DNA from: JADJOY01 sp046331705 [NCBI: bacterium]
Lineage (GTDB): Bacteria > JADJOY01
Length of the DNA: 64,000 nucleotides
Direction of reading: 5' to 3'
NCBI GenBank assembly: GCA_046331705.1
Contig: JAXLQJ010000029.1
Span: 1 to 64,000, forward strand
Position 1 is the first letter of the stretch. Each line of letters starts with the position of its first letter. Shown in pieces: positions 1 through 9,616 of the stretch. Under the pieces are notes generated by a model. That model had not been told where the DNA came from, made no database searches, and saw only the letters and a list, made by a program, of their open reading frames with translations. Both the position numbers and the translations under genes were made by a program.

Positions 1-250
1 GCGCGGTGCGCCCGACGTTCTCCAGATCGTTGTGCTTGCCGCCGGCGCGAACGCATTTCTGGCTGGTAGCCGCACGCGTCGTTCCGCGCCCCTCCTCGCC
101 GAGGAACACGCGCTTGAACTGCACCATGCCCGCGTTGGTGAAGAGCAGCGTCGGGTCGCCCGCGGGCACCAGCGACGAGCTCGGCACGACCTCGTGGCCG
201 CGTTCGGCGAAGTACTGAAGGAACGTTGCGCGAATCTGCTTTCCGTTCAC
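1..250 (-). CDS. alaS: Alanyl-tRNA synthetase, N-terminal part (runs off the window)
   Basis: The first 83 codons of a gene reading leftwards and leaving the window. The translation opens with Met-Asn-Gly-Lys (GTG start at 250) and continues through a region typical of the AlaRS N-terminus: a phenylalanine-rich helix ending in [14 protein letters not shown], then [16 protein letters not shown] and the [17 protein letters not shown] block, which belongs to the class II aminoacylation core. The enzyme charges tRNA-Ala. The SD sequence before the GTG is weak. pilT ends about 130 bp upstream and nothing recognisable lies in that gap, so transcription from pilT is possible. Identity is secure; only the length cannot be judged. 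Confidence 0.93.
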   Translation of the reverse strand, partial: MNGKQIRATFLQYFAERGHEVVPSSSLVPAGDPTLLFTNAGMVQFKRVFLGEEGRGTTRAATSQKCVRAGGKHNDLENVGRTA

Positions 251-380
251 GATGCGCTCTCGTCATCCGCGACTCGGCGGCGCGACGCGCCGTGCCCAGC
301 CGCACTACTCGTTCACGAGCCGGCGGCTCGCGTGCTCTCGACGCCCTCGTCCCGCCCGGTCCGGCGAAGCGACCGCGCTC

Positions 381-1580
381 TCAGCTCCGCTCGAAGCGCT
401 CGATGGGCGGCGCGTCGGCCACGGTCGCCTCGCGGTCGCGCTCACGCTCGCTTCGTCGGTCGAAGTCGGTCCACGCCGCGTCGCTGGTCGAGGAGATCCC
501 CCGCACCTTCAACGCGAAATCGTCCGGGTTCGTGCACTGGCGCAAGGCTTCCTCGTACGTGATGAGGCCCTTGGTGTAGAGGTACATGATCGACTGGTCG
601 AAGGTCTGCATCCCGTAGGTGGTGTAGCCCTGCGAGATCGCCTCCGTGATCTTCTTGGTCTTGTCCGCGTCCTCGATGCACTCGCGGATCCGGCTGGTGC
701 TCACCAGCACCTCGACCGCCGGCACGCGCCCCATGCCGTCGGCGCGCGGGATGAGCCGCTGCGAGATCACCGCCTTGATCAGCGCGGCGAGCTGCATGCG
801 CACGTGGCGCTGCTGGTACGACGGGAAGATCGAGATGATGCGGTTGATCGTCTCGGTGGCATCCAGCGTGTGGAGCGTGGAAAAGACGAGGTGGCCGGTC
901 TCGGCGGCGAGGATCGCGGTCTCGATGGTGTCGAAGTCGCGCATCTCGCCGACCAGGATCACGTCCGGATCCTCGCGCAACGCGCTGCGCAGCGCCCGCG
1001 CGAACTCGAAGCAGTCGACGCCGATCTGCCGCTGATTGATGATCGACTTCTTGTCCCGATGCAGGAACTCGATCGGGTCCTCGATGGTGATGATGTGCTC
1101 GGTGCGGTTCTGGTTGATGTACTCGATGAGCGCCGCGAGCGTCGTCGACTTGCCGGTGCCGGTGGTTCCCGTCACCAGCACCAGGCCGCGGTTCTCGGAC
1201 GCGATGCGCTCCATGACCGGCGGCAGATTCAGCTCGTCGAAGCTCTTCACCGCCGGCGGGATGAGCCGGAACACCATGCCCAGCGTCCCGCGTTGTTGGA
1301 AGATGTTGACGCGAAACCGGCCGAGACCGCCGACGCCGTACGCGAGGTCGATGTCGTTGTGCTCGCGGAAGCGCTCGCGATACCGCTCGTCGCCCATGAT
1401 GTCGTGGGCGAGATGGGTCACGTCCTCGGTGGTGTAGCGAGGCGCGTCCTTGAGCGGAATCAGCCTGCCGTCGATCCGGAAGATCGGCGGCAGGCCGACT
1501 TTGACGTGGACGTCGGAGGCTCCGCGCTCGATGCCGACTCGCAGAACCTTGTTGAAGTCATCGAGCAGGGAAACGCTCAC
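381..1580 (-). CDS. pilT: Type IV pilus retraction ATPase, PilT/PilU family
   Basis: A 399-residue hexameric motor ATPase of the secretion-ATPase superfamily that depolymerises type IV pili and powers twitching. The Walker A motif GTTGTGKST is at about 138-146, the Asp box near IITIEDPIEF (163-172), Walker B in DPDVILVGEMRD (204-215) and the His box in TGHLVFSTLHT (228-238). The length is near 345-375 residues in typical PilT plus a charged C-terminal tail after residue 370. The classical PilT AIRNLIRE signature is not obvious, so PilU is possible. No other pilus gene is in the window. It lies 71 bp downstream of recA on the same strand, with no terminator seen between them. Confidence 0.92.
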   Translation of the reverse strand: MSVSLLDDFNKVLRVGIERGASDVHVKVGLPPIFRIDGRLIPLKDAPRYTTEDVTHLAHDIMGDERYRERFREHNDIDLAYGVGGLGRFRVNIFQQRGTLGMVFRLIPPAVKSFDELNLPPVMERIASENRGLVLVTGTTGTGKSTTLAALIEYINQNRTEHIITIEDPIEFLHRDKKSIINQRQIGVDCFEFARALRSALREDPDVILVGEMRDFDTIETAILAAETGHLVFSTLHTLDATETINRIISIFPSYQQRHVRMQLAALIKAVISQRLIPRADGMGRVPAVEVLVSTSRIRECIEDADKTKKITEAISQGYTTYGMQTFDQSIMYLYTKGLITYEEALRQCTNPDDFALKVRGISSTSDAAWTDFDRRSERERDREATVADAPPIERFERS

Positions 1581-1652
1581 GAGACCATCCCCGACCGCGC
1601 GCGTGATGACGCGGTCTCACTCGGCCTCGCCCCGGCGCGATGGCGCCGCGGC

Positions 1653-2681
<1,029 letters not shown>

Positions 2682-2740
2682 GTGCTCGTTTCTCCCTTCG
2701 GGCGCGCGTGTGCGCATCGTCGTGCGGCTTGGGGCGCGCC

Positions 2741-2769
2741 AGTATACGCGTGACTCGGGCATTAGTGAA
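2741..2769 (-). promoter_or_regulatory. recA promoter (-35 TTCACT, 17 bp, -10 TATACT)
   Basis: On the minus strand TTCACT (2769-2764) and TATACT (2746-2741) are separated by exactly 17 bp, placing the transcription start about 50 bp before the recA ATG. The -35 hexamer overlaps the SOS-like box, a classical arrangement for repression. Read from sequence; not tested. Confidence 0.7.
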
Positions 2770-2778
2770 CACTCGTTC
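2767..2778. promoter_or_regulatory. SOS (LexA) box, GAAC-N4-GTTC type
   Basis: GAACACTCGTTC is a perfect GAAC-N4-GTTC palindrome overlapping the -35 of recA, 86 bp upstream of its start codon. This is the LexA-box form known from Gram-positive bacteria and some other phyla, not the enterobacterial CTGT-N8-ACAG form. Position and palindromy make it a good LexA operator; lexA itself is not in the window. Confidence 0.7.
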
Positions 2779-2912
2779 CCATACCGGAGCGACGGATCCC
2801 GATCCGGGGGGTCGCACAGGCGTCCGGCGCGCCCTCGAGGGCGCACCGTGGATCGCGCCAGTGCGCCCTGCGGGACGCGGTTTGCCGGCTCCGACCGGAT
2901 CGCGAGACTCGG

Positions 2913-3506
2913 CTACGCAAGCGAGGCGCCAAGGCGCTCGGGAAACGGCACGCTGCCGAGGAGCGAATAGCGCGCGCCGGCGGGCGCCAGCTCGCTCTCG
3001 AACAAGCTCACGGCGCTCGCGAGGAACTCGCCGGCCGACTCCTCGGTCGCCGCAGCGAGGGCGTTCGCGAGCGCCGGGTGTCGGGCCCCGGCGCGCAACC
3101 GCCCGAGGGTCACGTGGGGGTGGAACGGTCGCTCCTCGCGGGCGAAGCCGAGCCCTTCGAGCTCCGCCTCGACGCGCGCGGCGAGCGAGACGAGAGGCTG
3201 CCCGTCCCTCACCCCGACCCACACCACCCGCGCCACGGCCGGCTTGGGAAACGCGCCGAGCCCGACGAGCTCGACTCGCGCCGGCGCCAGGCCGAGCACG
3301 CCGCGAGCGAGGGCCGCCAAGACGTCCGGCACGCGCGCGCGCTCCACGTCTCCGAGGAACTTGATCGTGAGGTGGATCGCCGACTCCGCGACCGGTCGCA
3401 GCGCCGAATCGAGCGCTGCGAGCGAGCGCGCCCGGCTCGCGAGCACCCGCTGGATCGCCACGGGAACCTCGAGCGCGACGAAGAGACGGGCGCGCGCCGA
3501 GCTCAT
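2913..3506 (-). CDS. thpR: RNA 2',3'-cyclic phosphodiesterase ThpR (2H family)
   Basis: A 197-residue 2H-superfamily protein, formerly called 2'-5' RNA ligase. Both catalytic H-x-T motifs are visible: HLTIKFLGD at about 45-53 and HPHVTLGR at about 129-136. It begins with the typical RLFVALEVP segment. The ATG at 3506 overlaps the cinA stop codon by four bases (ATGA), showing translational coupling. In many proteobacteria thpR sits with cinA and recA, as here. The in vivo substrate is uncertain; the fold and catalytic residues are clear. Confidence 0.9.
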   Translation of the reverse strand: MSSARARLFVALEVPVAIQRVLASRARSLAALDSALRPVAESAIHLTIKFLGDVERARVPDVLAALARGVLGLAPARVELVGLGAFPKPAVARVVWVGVRDGQPLVSLAARVEAELEGLGFAREERPFHPHVTLGRLRAGARHPALANALAAATEESAGEFLASAVSLFESELAPAGARYSLLGSVPFPERLGASLA

Positions 3507-4822
3507 CCCCGGCGAGGCTCCTCGCCGTCCCACGGCAGACCGAGCAGCGCGCGGCGCAATCCGTCGAGCGCTCGCGTCACCGCCAGCTCGCGGATGCGCA
3601 CGCGGTCTCCGTCGAAACGGTCGAGCTCGACGCGACCGGCGCGTCCCGGCCCCGCCCAGGCGATCGCGACGGTGCCGACCGGCTTCGTCGGCGAGCCACC
3701 TCCGGGACCGGCGATCCCGGTGATTCCGATTCCCCAACTCGCACCAGCGTTGCGGCGCGCACCCGCCGCCATGGCCCGCGCCACGGGGATGCTCACCGCG
3801 CCGTGGGTCGCGAGGACACGCCGCGTCACGCCGAGCTGGCGGACCTTCGCCGCGTTCGAGTAGGTGATCCAGCCACCCCAGAAGACGTCGCTCGCACCGC
3901 TCACCGACGTGACCGTCGCGCCGAGCAGGCCGCCGGTGCAGCTCTCCGCGACCGCCAGCGACGCGCCCGTGGCGCGCAACGCGTCGACGACCACTTCCGC
4001 GAGCGAACGCTCGCCCACCTCGTAGACGTGGGCGCCCAGGCTCGCCGCCAGGCGCCGCGCCCAGCGGCGCGACTCGCGCGCCCGGCCCACCGGTTGGTGA
4101 ACGCGCACGTCCACGCCGCGCGTCGTCACTCGGTAGGCGTCGAGGCGCCCGGGGATGGGGCGGAGTCGCTCGACCCGATCGGCGATCTCGGCTTCCGGCA
4201 AGCCCACCGTCCGGATCTGCACGGCCGCGGCTGGCGCGAGCGCGGTGAATCGCTGCACGAGCAGCGGCGCGAGCTCCTCGCCGAAGAGGCCCTTCATCTC
4301 CCCTGGAACGCCTGGCAGCGCGCAGACCAGCACGCCGCGCCACTCGATCCAGATCCCCGGTGCCGTGCCGAAGCGATTCGGGAGCACCCGCGCGACGACG
4401 GGAATCCGCGCCTGACGTCGGTCGCTGGCGGGCATCGACGTCCCGAAGCGTTCGTGGCGGCGAGTGAGCGCTTCGATCACCTCGGCTCGTGGCGCCAGTG
4501 GCGATCCGACGAGCCGGCCGAGCGCTTCGAACGTTCGATCGTCGCGCGTCGGGCCGAGGCCGCCGGTCACGATCACCAGCCGAGCGCCGCGAGCAGCGAC
4601 GGCCAGCGCCTCGCGCAGGGCTCGAGGCTCGTCGCCGGCCACCAGCGCGCGCCGCACCCGAAACCCGAGCTCCGTGAGCCGGGCGGCGAGCCAGGGCGAG
4701 TTCGTGTCGAGGGTGCGCCCGGCGAGCAGCTCGTCACCGACCGCAACGATCGCTGCCGAGGGTGGCGCGACTGCCGCCGCGCCCGACCGTGAGGCGCGGC
4801 GCCGCTTCAGCTTGCGAGCCAC
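3503..4822 (-). CDS. cinA: CinA family protein (nicotinamide-nucleotide amidase)
   Basis: A two-domain CinA. The N-terminal MoaB/Mog-like (COG1058) domain starts at AIVAVGDELLAGRTLDTNS (24-42) and contains GGLGPTRDD; the C-terminal PncC amidase domain contains AESCTGGLLGATVT and GIAGPGGGSPTKPVGTV. The amidase deamidates nicotinamide mononucleotide in pyridine-nucleotide salvage; the N-terminal domain is an ADP-ribose pyrophosphatase in some homologues. The open frame extends far upstream into pgpA. I use the GTG at 4822, which overlaps the pgpA stop by 16 bp and gives 439 residues, close to family size. It forms a pgpA-cinA-thpR operon. Confidence 0.88.
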   Translation of the reverse strand: MARKLKRRRASRSGAAAVAPPSAAIVAVGDELLAGRTLDTNSPWLAARLTELGFRVRRALVAGDEPRALREALAVAARGARLVIVTGGLGPTRDDRTFEALGRLVGSPLAPRAEVIEALTRRHERFGTSMPASDRRQARIPVVARVLPNRFGTAPGIWIEWRGVLVCALPGVPGEMKGLFGEELAPLLVQRFTALAPAAAVQIRTVGLPEAEIADRVERLRPIPGRLDAYRVTTRGVDVRVHQPVGRARESRRWARRLAASLGAHVYEVGERSLAEVVVDALRATGASLAVAESCTGGLLGATVTSVSGASDVFWGGWITYSNAAKVRQLGVTRRVLATHGAVSIPVARAMAAGARRNAGASWGIGITGIAGPGGGSPTKPVGTVAIAWAGPGRAGRVELDRFDGDRVRIRELAVTRALDGLRRALLGLPWDGEEPRRG

Positions 4823-5298
4823 GCTCCCGCGACCCACACCAGCCGGTGCGCCACGTTCGCCCACACCCCTGCGGCGATGTCGTCCATGACGACACCGAAA
4901 CCGCCCGGGAGCGTTCGCTCCCATTGCCGCGCCGGCGGTGGCTTGAGGACGTCGAAGAGGCGGAACAGGAAGAACGCCAGCGCGAGGTGACCTGCGGTGG
5001 CGGGCAGAAAGGCCATCGAGACCAGGTACCCCGCGATCTCGTCGATGACGATCTTGCCCGAGTCCTTCTCGCCGAACACTCCCTCGGCGCGACCTGCAAC
5101 CCAGCACGCGCCGAGCGTCACCAGGACGGCCGCCAGGGTCCACGCCCAAGGGCCAGCGGGCGCGAGCGCGATGGCGAGCGGAATTCCCACGAGCGTCCCG
5201 AACGTGCCGGACGCAACGGGCGCGTAGCCCGTACCGAATCCGGAAGCCAGCGCCACGATCAGCCAGCGCGGACCGTTCGAGGACGGCGCTTCGTTCAT
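4807..5298 (-). CDS. pgpA: Phosphatidylglycerophosphatase A
   Basis: A 163-residue integral membrane phosphatase that dephosphorylates phosphatidylglycerol phosphate in phospholipid synthesis. It shows the PgpA pattern: an early GTGYAPVASGTFGTLVG segment, hydrophobic helices, VIDEIAGYLVSM, and FRLFDVLKPPPARQWERTLPGGFGVVMDDIAAG with conserved Asp residues. The ATG at 5298 has GAGGA eight bases upstream. The frame is open 55 codons further upstream but that part is basic and low-complexity, so I reject it. First gene of the pgpA-cinA-thpR block. Confidence 0.92.
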   Translation of the reverse strand: MNEAPSSNGPRWLIVALASGFGTGYAPVASGTFGTLVGIPLAIALAPAGPWAWTLAAVLVTLGACWVAGRAEGVFGEKDSGKIVIDEIAGYLVSMAFLPATAGHLALAFFLFRLFDVLKPPPARQWERTLPGGFGVVMDDIAAGVWANVAHRLVWVAGAWLAS

Positions 5299-5371
5299 CG
5301 ACAGGTCCTCGCAGCCATCGGTTGGCGCCCCCCTTCGGGTGGTCGGAGGCGTCCGGCGGCGCGACGTGGGA

Positions 5372-7891
5372 TCAGCGGCCAGCCATCGCGACCTGCGAGC
5401 TGCCCGCACCGGAGGCCGACCCCATCGCCGCCAAGCGCGCGGCGCGCAGCCCGTCGAACTCACGACGCTCGCGGCCCGTCAACACCCGTCCGCCGGTGAC
5501 GCTGACTCGCAGCGGATCGACGAATTGATCGTTCTTGAGGAAGGCGAAGTGCAGGTGCGGGCCCGTCGAGAGGCCCGTCGAGCCGGTGAAGCCGATCACC
5601 TGCCCACGCTTGACCTTCTTCCCTTCGCGGATGCCGGGGGCGATCGCGGAAAGGTGGCTGAAGGCCGTGGCGTAGGTCGCATCGTGACGGACCTTCAGGT
5701 AGCGACCATCGCCACCGGCTCGCCAGCCGGCGTACTCGACGATGCCATCCCCCACCGAATGGATCGGCGTGCCGGGAGCCGCCGCCAGATCGACGCCGAG
5801 ATGCGGCCGCTCGTAGCCCAGAATCGGGTGATAGCGCCCCATCGAGAACGGAGAGTTGACCTTCGTCACGTCGAGCGGACTCTTGAGGAAGGGGCGGCGC
5901 GCGGTGCGTCCCTGATCGTTGTAGTACTCGGGACGCCCATCGCTCGAGCTCACCAAGAACGCCCGGTGCGGCTCGCGCCCGGTCATGATCTCCGCGGCGA
6001 GGACCCGCCCCCGGCGCGCTCCACCCTTGGGGGCATCCAGCAACACCCGGAAACGGTCACCGCGATCGACGTCGCTCTTGAGATCGATCTCGCCCGCGAA
6101 GATGGACGCGATCTCGCCAATCGTCGCCGCGTCGAGACCGGCGCTCACGGCCGATTGGTAGAAGCTCGTCTGCACCTGCCCGGACACGACCGAGAGCTGC
6201 GGCGCCAGCTGGGGGTCCGCCTTCGCAACGGCACGCGATGCAGCGCCGTCGACGTCCGCGCTCGGCTTCGGAGCGGGCGCCGCGGCTGCGGTTCGCGTCG
6301 GGCCAGCTGCATCCTTCGTCGACTCGAGAGCGACCGCGGTCGCGAGCTTCACCACCACCGGCGAGGTCCCCGGCGTCCGCACGATCCGAACCTCGGACGT
6401 TCGTCCGGTGGTGCGGTCGACGATCATCTGGACGCGGGCGCCGGTCTTCGCCGTGCGTACGTTCCACTTCCGCCCGATCGCCGCGGACACCTTGCCGACG
6501 TCCGCCGCACGCACGCCCAGCTCGTCGAGCAGCTGGCCGACCGTCTCGCCGCGCGCCAGCACCGCTTCGCGAACGAGTGGATCCGGCGCCACGGTCGCCT
6601 TGGCGGTTGCGGTGTCTGCCTTGGCCGATGGCGACTGCCGCACGTCCTCGATCCCGGCACCCGCGATCCGGATCCCGTCTGGAAGCGCGACCTCGATCGC
6701 CCTCGCCCCCTGGGGCGGTCGGACGATCACCTGGGACGCCTCACCGCTCGCCGGGTCCACCGCGACCTGGACGAGGGTGCCGATCTGGGCGCGCCGCAGG
6801 TTCCATTTCCCGTTCAGCGCCGACACCACCCGGGGAACGTCGTCACGGGCAACACCGACCTGGCCGAGCACCCCCGCGATCGAGCCGCCCTTCGCCAAGG
6901 TCGCCGCGCGAACGATGTTCGGCGCCGCGCTCTTGGCGGCGGTGCGGGTGGCGGCCACGGGCGACTCGGACGCCTTCTCGGCGTTCGCGGGTACCGCGTT
7001 TCGCGGCGGGTCCGCGAGCGCGACGTCGATCCGCGGCGAATCCGGGCGCGACTCGACGATCGAGACCGCGCTCGGAGCCGCGCTGTCGGCCTCGAAGGTG
7101 AGCGAAACCTGGGTCCCGACGTCCGCGCGACGCACGTTCCACTGCTTCACGACGCGGCTCGACACACGCGCCCGCTGAGCGGAGGCGAGGCCCAAGCGCG
7201 CCAGCACCTTGTCGAAGCTGTCGCCGCGGCGGAAGGTCTCCGTGCGCACCACGGTGGGACGGCTCGCCGCCGACGCCGCGGGCTCGGCCGGCACCGCGAT
7301 CGTCGCGTTCGTCGCGTTCGTGTCGCTCGCCTCGGTCTCGTTCGGGGTCACGACGGGCTGAGCGACCGACGACGAGTCGACGGGAACGACCCGCGACACG
7401 TAGCCGTCCGCGGCACGGCTCACTTCCACACGGCGATCATCGTCCGTCTCGATCGCGAGGCCCTGGACGGCGCCGGTGGCCGGGTCGAGCGTGACCTCGA
7501 CCTGCGAGCCGACCTGAGCCTTCCGGACGTCCCAGCGTTCGGTGACGCTGTCCATCAGCCGCGCCACGTCCTGGCGCGCCACGTCGAAATCGCTCAGCAC
7601 GCCGGCGACGGTCTCGCCACGCGCGATCGTGTGGGTGCGCGGTACGACGCGGGAGGGATCCCCTGGGCCACCGGAGCCGCGCGAATCGGCGCGAGCGCCG
7701 TAGGCCGTGGCATCGATTCCGGCCGGCGCACCAGCGCGGGCGCGGGTCGGCGGACGGGCAGAGGAGGGCAAGGTGACGAGCGTCGTGACGAGCGCGACCG
7801 CCAGCAAGATGCCGAGGTAGCGGCGCAACGACGACGACGCCGGGCTTCGCTCGCGGGAGATCGAGTCGTCCCGAATCATCATCTCGATCAA
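5372..7891 (-). CDS. M23 family endopeptidase with four tandem N-terminal modules
   Basis: An 839-residue envelope peptidase of the MepM/NlpD type. Order: cytoplasmic tail, membrane anchor (about 24-44), four homologous modules of about 75 residues (roughly 86-158, 215-291, 327-402, 440-514), each with a (K/R)G(E/D/G)(T/S) opening and a W(D/N)(V/L)R..(Q/D/K).G..V centre, then a MepM-like hinge (567-662) and an M23 domain. Zinc and catalytic residues are visible: H697 and D701 in RPHLGVDLA, H746 in FSHLS, and the GPHLHF motif (778-783). It should cut peptidoglycan cross-links in the periplasm. Start: TTG at 7891 has AAGGAG nine bases upstream; the ATGs at 7882 and 7879 have poor SD spacing but remain possible. 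Confidence 0.85.
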   Translation of the reverse strand: MIEMMIRDDSISRERSPASSSLRRYLGILLAVALVTTLVTLPSSARPPTRARAGAPAGIDATAYGARADSRGSGGPGDPSRVVPRTHTIARGETVAGVLSDFDVARQDVARLMDSVTERWDVRKAQVGSQVEVTLDPATGAVQGLAIETDDDRRVEVSRAADGYVSRVVPVDSSSVAQPVVTPNETEASDTNATNATIAVPAEPAASAASRPTVVRTETFRRGDSFDKVLARLGLASAQRARVSSRVVKQWNVRRADVGTQVSLTFEADSAAPSAVSIVESRPDSPRIDVALADPPRNAVPANAEKASESPVAATRTAAKSAAPNIVRAATLAKGGSIAGVLGQVGVARDDVPRVVSALNGKWNLRRAQIGTLVQVAVDPASGEASQVIVRPPQGARAIEVALPDGIRIAGAGIEDVRQSPSAKADTATAKATVAPDPLVREAVLARGETVGQLLDELGVRAADVGKVSAAIGRKWNVRTAKTGARVQMIVDRTTGRTSEVRIVRTPGTSPVVVKLATAVALESTKDAAGPTRTAAAAPAPKPSADVDGAASRAVAKADPQLAPQLSVVSGQVQTSFYQSAVSAGLDAATIGEIASIFAGEIDLKSDVDRGDRFRVLLDAPKGGARRGRVLAAEIMTGREPHRAFLVSSSDGRPEYYNDQGRTARRPFLKSPLDVTKVNSPFSMGRYHPILGYERPHLGVDLAAAPGTPIHSVGDGIVEYAGWRAGGDGRYLKVRHDATYATAFSHLSAIAPGIREGKKVKRGQVIGFTGSTGLSTGPHLHFAFLKNDQFVDPLRVSVTGGRVLTGRERREFDGLRAARLAAMGSASGAGSSQVAMAGR

Positions 7892-7953
7892 GATATTGTG
7901 CTCCTTGGGGGAATCACACACTATATCTTGTGCTGCACTGGATATCGTCGGGA

Positions 7954-7983
7954 ATAATAGGTGAGACTGTCGCCGAATGTCAA
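7954..7983 (-). promoter_or_regulatory. Promoter of the M23 peptidase gene (TTGACA, 18 bp, TATTAT)
   Basis: On the minus strand a perfect TTGACA (7983-7978) and TATTAT (7959-7954) are 18 bp apart, about 55 bp upstream of the TTG start. A second, weaker candidate lies just upstream (TTGACA at 8059-8054, 18 bp, TATCCG at 8035-8030), so tandem promoters are possible. This gap is visibly more AT-rich than its surroundings. Confidence 0.75.
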
Positions 7984-8011
7984 CGCAAAAGTGGTTGAAA
8001 ACCGAACGACT

Positions 8012-8027
8012 GTGTCCAGCCGGACAC
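8012..8027. promoter_or_regulatory. Inverted repeat GTGTCC-N4-GGACAC in a divergent promoter region
   Basis: A perfect 6-bp inverted repeat with a 4-bp spacer between the divergent M23 peptidase and ruvX genes, just upstream of the strong minus-strand promoter. It could be an operator, but six-base arms also arise by chance. Confidence 0.3.
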
Positions 8028-8083
8028 GCCGGATAGCTGGCTTTCGACGATGGTGTCAACCCCGAGCTTGCGGCGTCGACCCA

Positions 8084-8089
8084 TATACT
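8084..8089 (+). promoter_or_regulatory. -10 element TATACT before ruvX, suggesting a leaderless transcript
   Basis: TATACT ends seven bases before the ruvX ATG and no SD sequence precedes that ATG, so the transcript probably starts at or within a base or two of the start codon. No good -35 is seen at 16-18 bp. Confidence 0.45.
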
Positions 8090-8096
8090 TGCGATC

Positions 8097-8534
8097 ATGA
8101 AGGTGCTCGGAGTCGACGTCGGGAAGAAGCGCGTCGGTCTGGCGATCAGCGACGGCGAGGCCCGAATTGCGTTCCCGCTCACCACGATCCAGGTGCGCGG
8201 CGGGCTGCGTCAGACGATCCAGGAGGTTCGGCGCTGGATCGAGAGCGAGCGCGTCGGGCTCGTGGTCGTCGGGCTTCCGCTCGCGATGGACGGAAGCCAG
8301 GGCGCCGCGGCGCGTCACGCCACCGCCTTCGCCGCCAGCGTGACCGCCGAGCTCGGCATTCCCGTGCGCACCTGGGACGAGCGGTTCTCCACGCGGGAAG
8401 CCGAGCGCACCTTGCTCGAGGCCGACCTGCGCCGCGATCGCCGTCGCGAGGTCATCGATCAGGTGGCCGCGACCCTGATCCTCCAGACGTTCCTCGACGC
8501 GGAGGCGTCACGGTCGAGAAGCGGGCGTGACTGA
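8097..8534 (+). CDS. ruvX: RuvX/YqgF, pre-16S rRNA processing nuclease
   Basis: A 145-residue RNase H-fold nuclease that matures the 5' end of 16S rRNA; the old name is 'putative Holliday junction resolvase'. The motifs are clear: DVGKKRVGLAISD with catalytic Asp 7, VVGLPLAMDGSQG, WDERFST (93-99) and a terminal Asp near 121 in VIDQVAATLILQ. The ATG at 8097 lacks an SD but has a -10 element immediately upstream. mltG starts inside its 3' end with an 8-bp overlap, a pairing common in bacteria. Confidence 0.94.
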   Translation: MKVLGVDVGKKRVGLAISDGEARIAFPLTTIQVRGGLRQTIQEVRRWIESERVGLVVVGLPLAMDGSQGAAARHATAFAASVTAELGIPVRTWDERFSTREAERTLLEADLRRDRRREVIDQVAATLILQTFLDAEASRSRSGRD

Positions 8535-9603
8535 GCCATCCAACCACGCGGCCGTGCAGACGCGATCCATCCCGCGATCGCGGCGGCGGCGGATCGCGGC
8601 ATGGGCGGTGCTGCTCGCGCTCGGGCTCGTGACCGGCGGCGGTGCGGGTGCATACGGCTGGGTCGAGCGCTGGCTCGATCGCCCCACCCGCGCGGGGGCG
8701 CCCACCCAAGTCTTCGCGGCGCGCAAGGGGCGATCGGTGGGACAGATCGCGCGCGATCTGGCGGCGGCGGGGCTGGTCTCGCACCCCCGACTCTTCGCGC
8801 TGGTGGCCCGCCACCAGAACGTGGACACGCGCATCCATTCCGGGGAGTACGAGCTCTCCGCGAACCTCACTCCCCGCCAGATCCTGCGGCGCCTGGCCGA
8901 GGGCAACGTGCTGCAGGTCTGGGTCACGCTGCCGGAGGGCCTCACCCGCCGAGAGGTGGCCCACGCCATCGCGGCCACCGGGCTGGCGGACGAGCAGGAG
9001 CTGCTGCGCGCCACGGCCGATGCGCGGCTGGTCGCCGGCGTCGACCCGGAGAGTGCCGACCTCGAGGGCTACCTGTTCCCCGATACCTATCGCTTCCCGC
9101 GCGGGATCACCACCGACGCCATCGTTCGCACACTGGTGGAGCGGTTCCGCCAAGTGGCTGGCGAGGTCCTCACACCCCACCTCGCGCGACGCGGGCTGAC
9201 CCTCCGCCAAGCGGTGACGCTGGCGTCGATCGTCGAGAAGGAGACGGGCCAGCGGGCGGAACGACCGCTCATCGCCGCCGTCTTCCTGAACCGCCTGGCG
9301 CGGGGAATGCGCCTCGAGAGCGATCCCACGGTGATCTACGGCATTCCCGATTTCGACGGGAATCTGACCCGGGCGCACCTTCGAGCGGCGACGCCCTACA
9401 ACACGTACGTCATTCCCGGGCTGCCGGCGGGACCGATCGCGAACCCGGGCGCCGAATCCTTGGCTGCGATCGCGACGCCGGCCGAGGTGCCCTACCTCTT
9501 CTTCGTCGCCAAGGGCGACGGCACCCACCAATTCTCGGAGACGCTCGTCGATCACGAGCGGGCGGTACGCAAGTACCAGCTCGGGCAAGCGGGCTCCCGC
9601 TGA
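8527..9603 (+). CDS. mltG: Endolytic murein transglycosylase MltG (YceG-like)
   Basis: A 358-residue inner-membrane lytic transglycosylase that cuts nascent glycan strands and sets chain length. A basic N-terminus precedes one membrane helix (about 24-44), a LysM-like module (about 62-125) and the YceG catalytic domain with EGYLFPDTY (180-188) and the catalytic Glu 237 in SIVEKET. The C-terminus has the usual YNTYVIPGLPAGPIANPG and THQFSETLVDH segments. The start is GTG 8527, overlapping ruvX. With the nearby M23 peptidase it forms a small cell-wall group. Confidence 0.94.
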   Translation: MTEPSNHAAVQTRSIPRSRRRRIAAWAVLLALGLVTGGGAGAYGWVERWLDRPTRAGAPTQVFAARKGRSVGQIARDLAAAGLVSHPRLFALVARHQNVDTRIHSGEYELSANLTPRQILRRLAEGNVLQVWVTLPEGLTRREVAHAIAATGLADEQELLRATADARLVAGVDPESADLEGYLFPDTYRFPRGITTDAIVRTLVERFRQVAGEVLTPHLARRGLTLRQAVTLASIVEKETGQRAERPLIAAVFLNRLARGMRLESDPTVIYGIPDFDGNLTRAHLRAATPYNTYVIPGLPAGPIANPGAESLAAIATPAEVPYLFFVAKGDGTHQFSETLVDHERAVRKYQLGQAGSR

Positions 9604-9616
9604 CTTCGCGGGACCG

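Noticed and set aside
5339-7957. A long open frame (over 850 codons) on the plus strand opposite the M23 peptidase gene
   Set aside because: It is a GC-driven shadow. Its translation is Arg/Asp/His-rich low-complexity with no domain, while the minus strand encodes clear repeated modules and an M23 domain.
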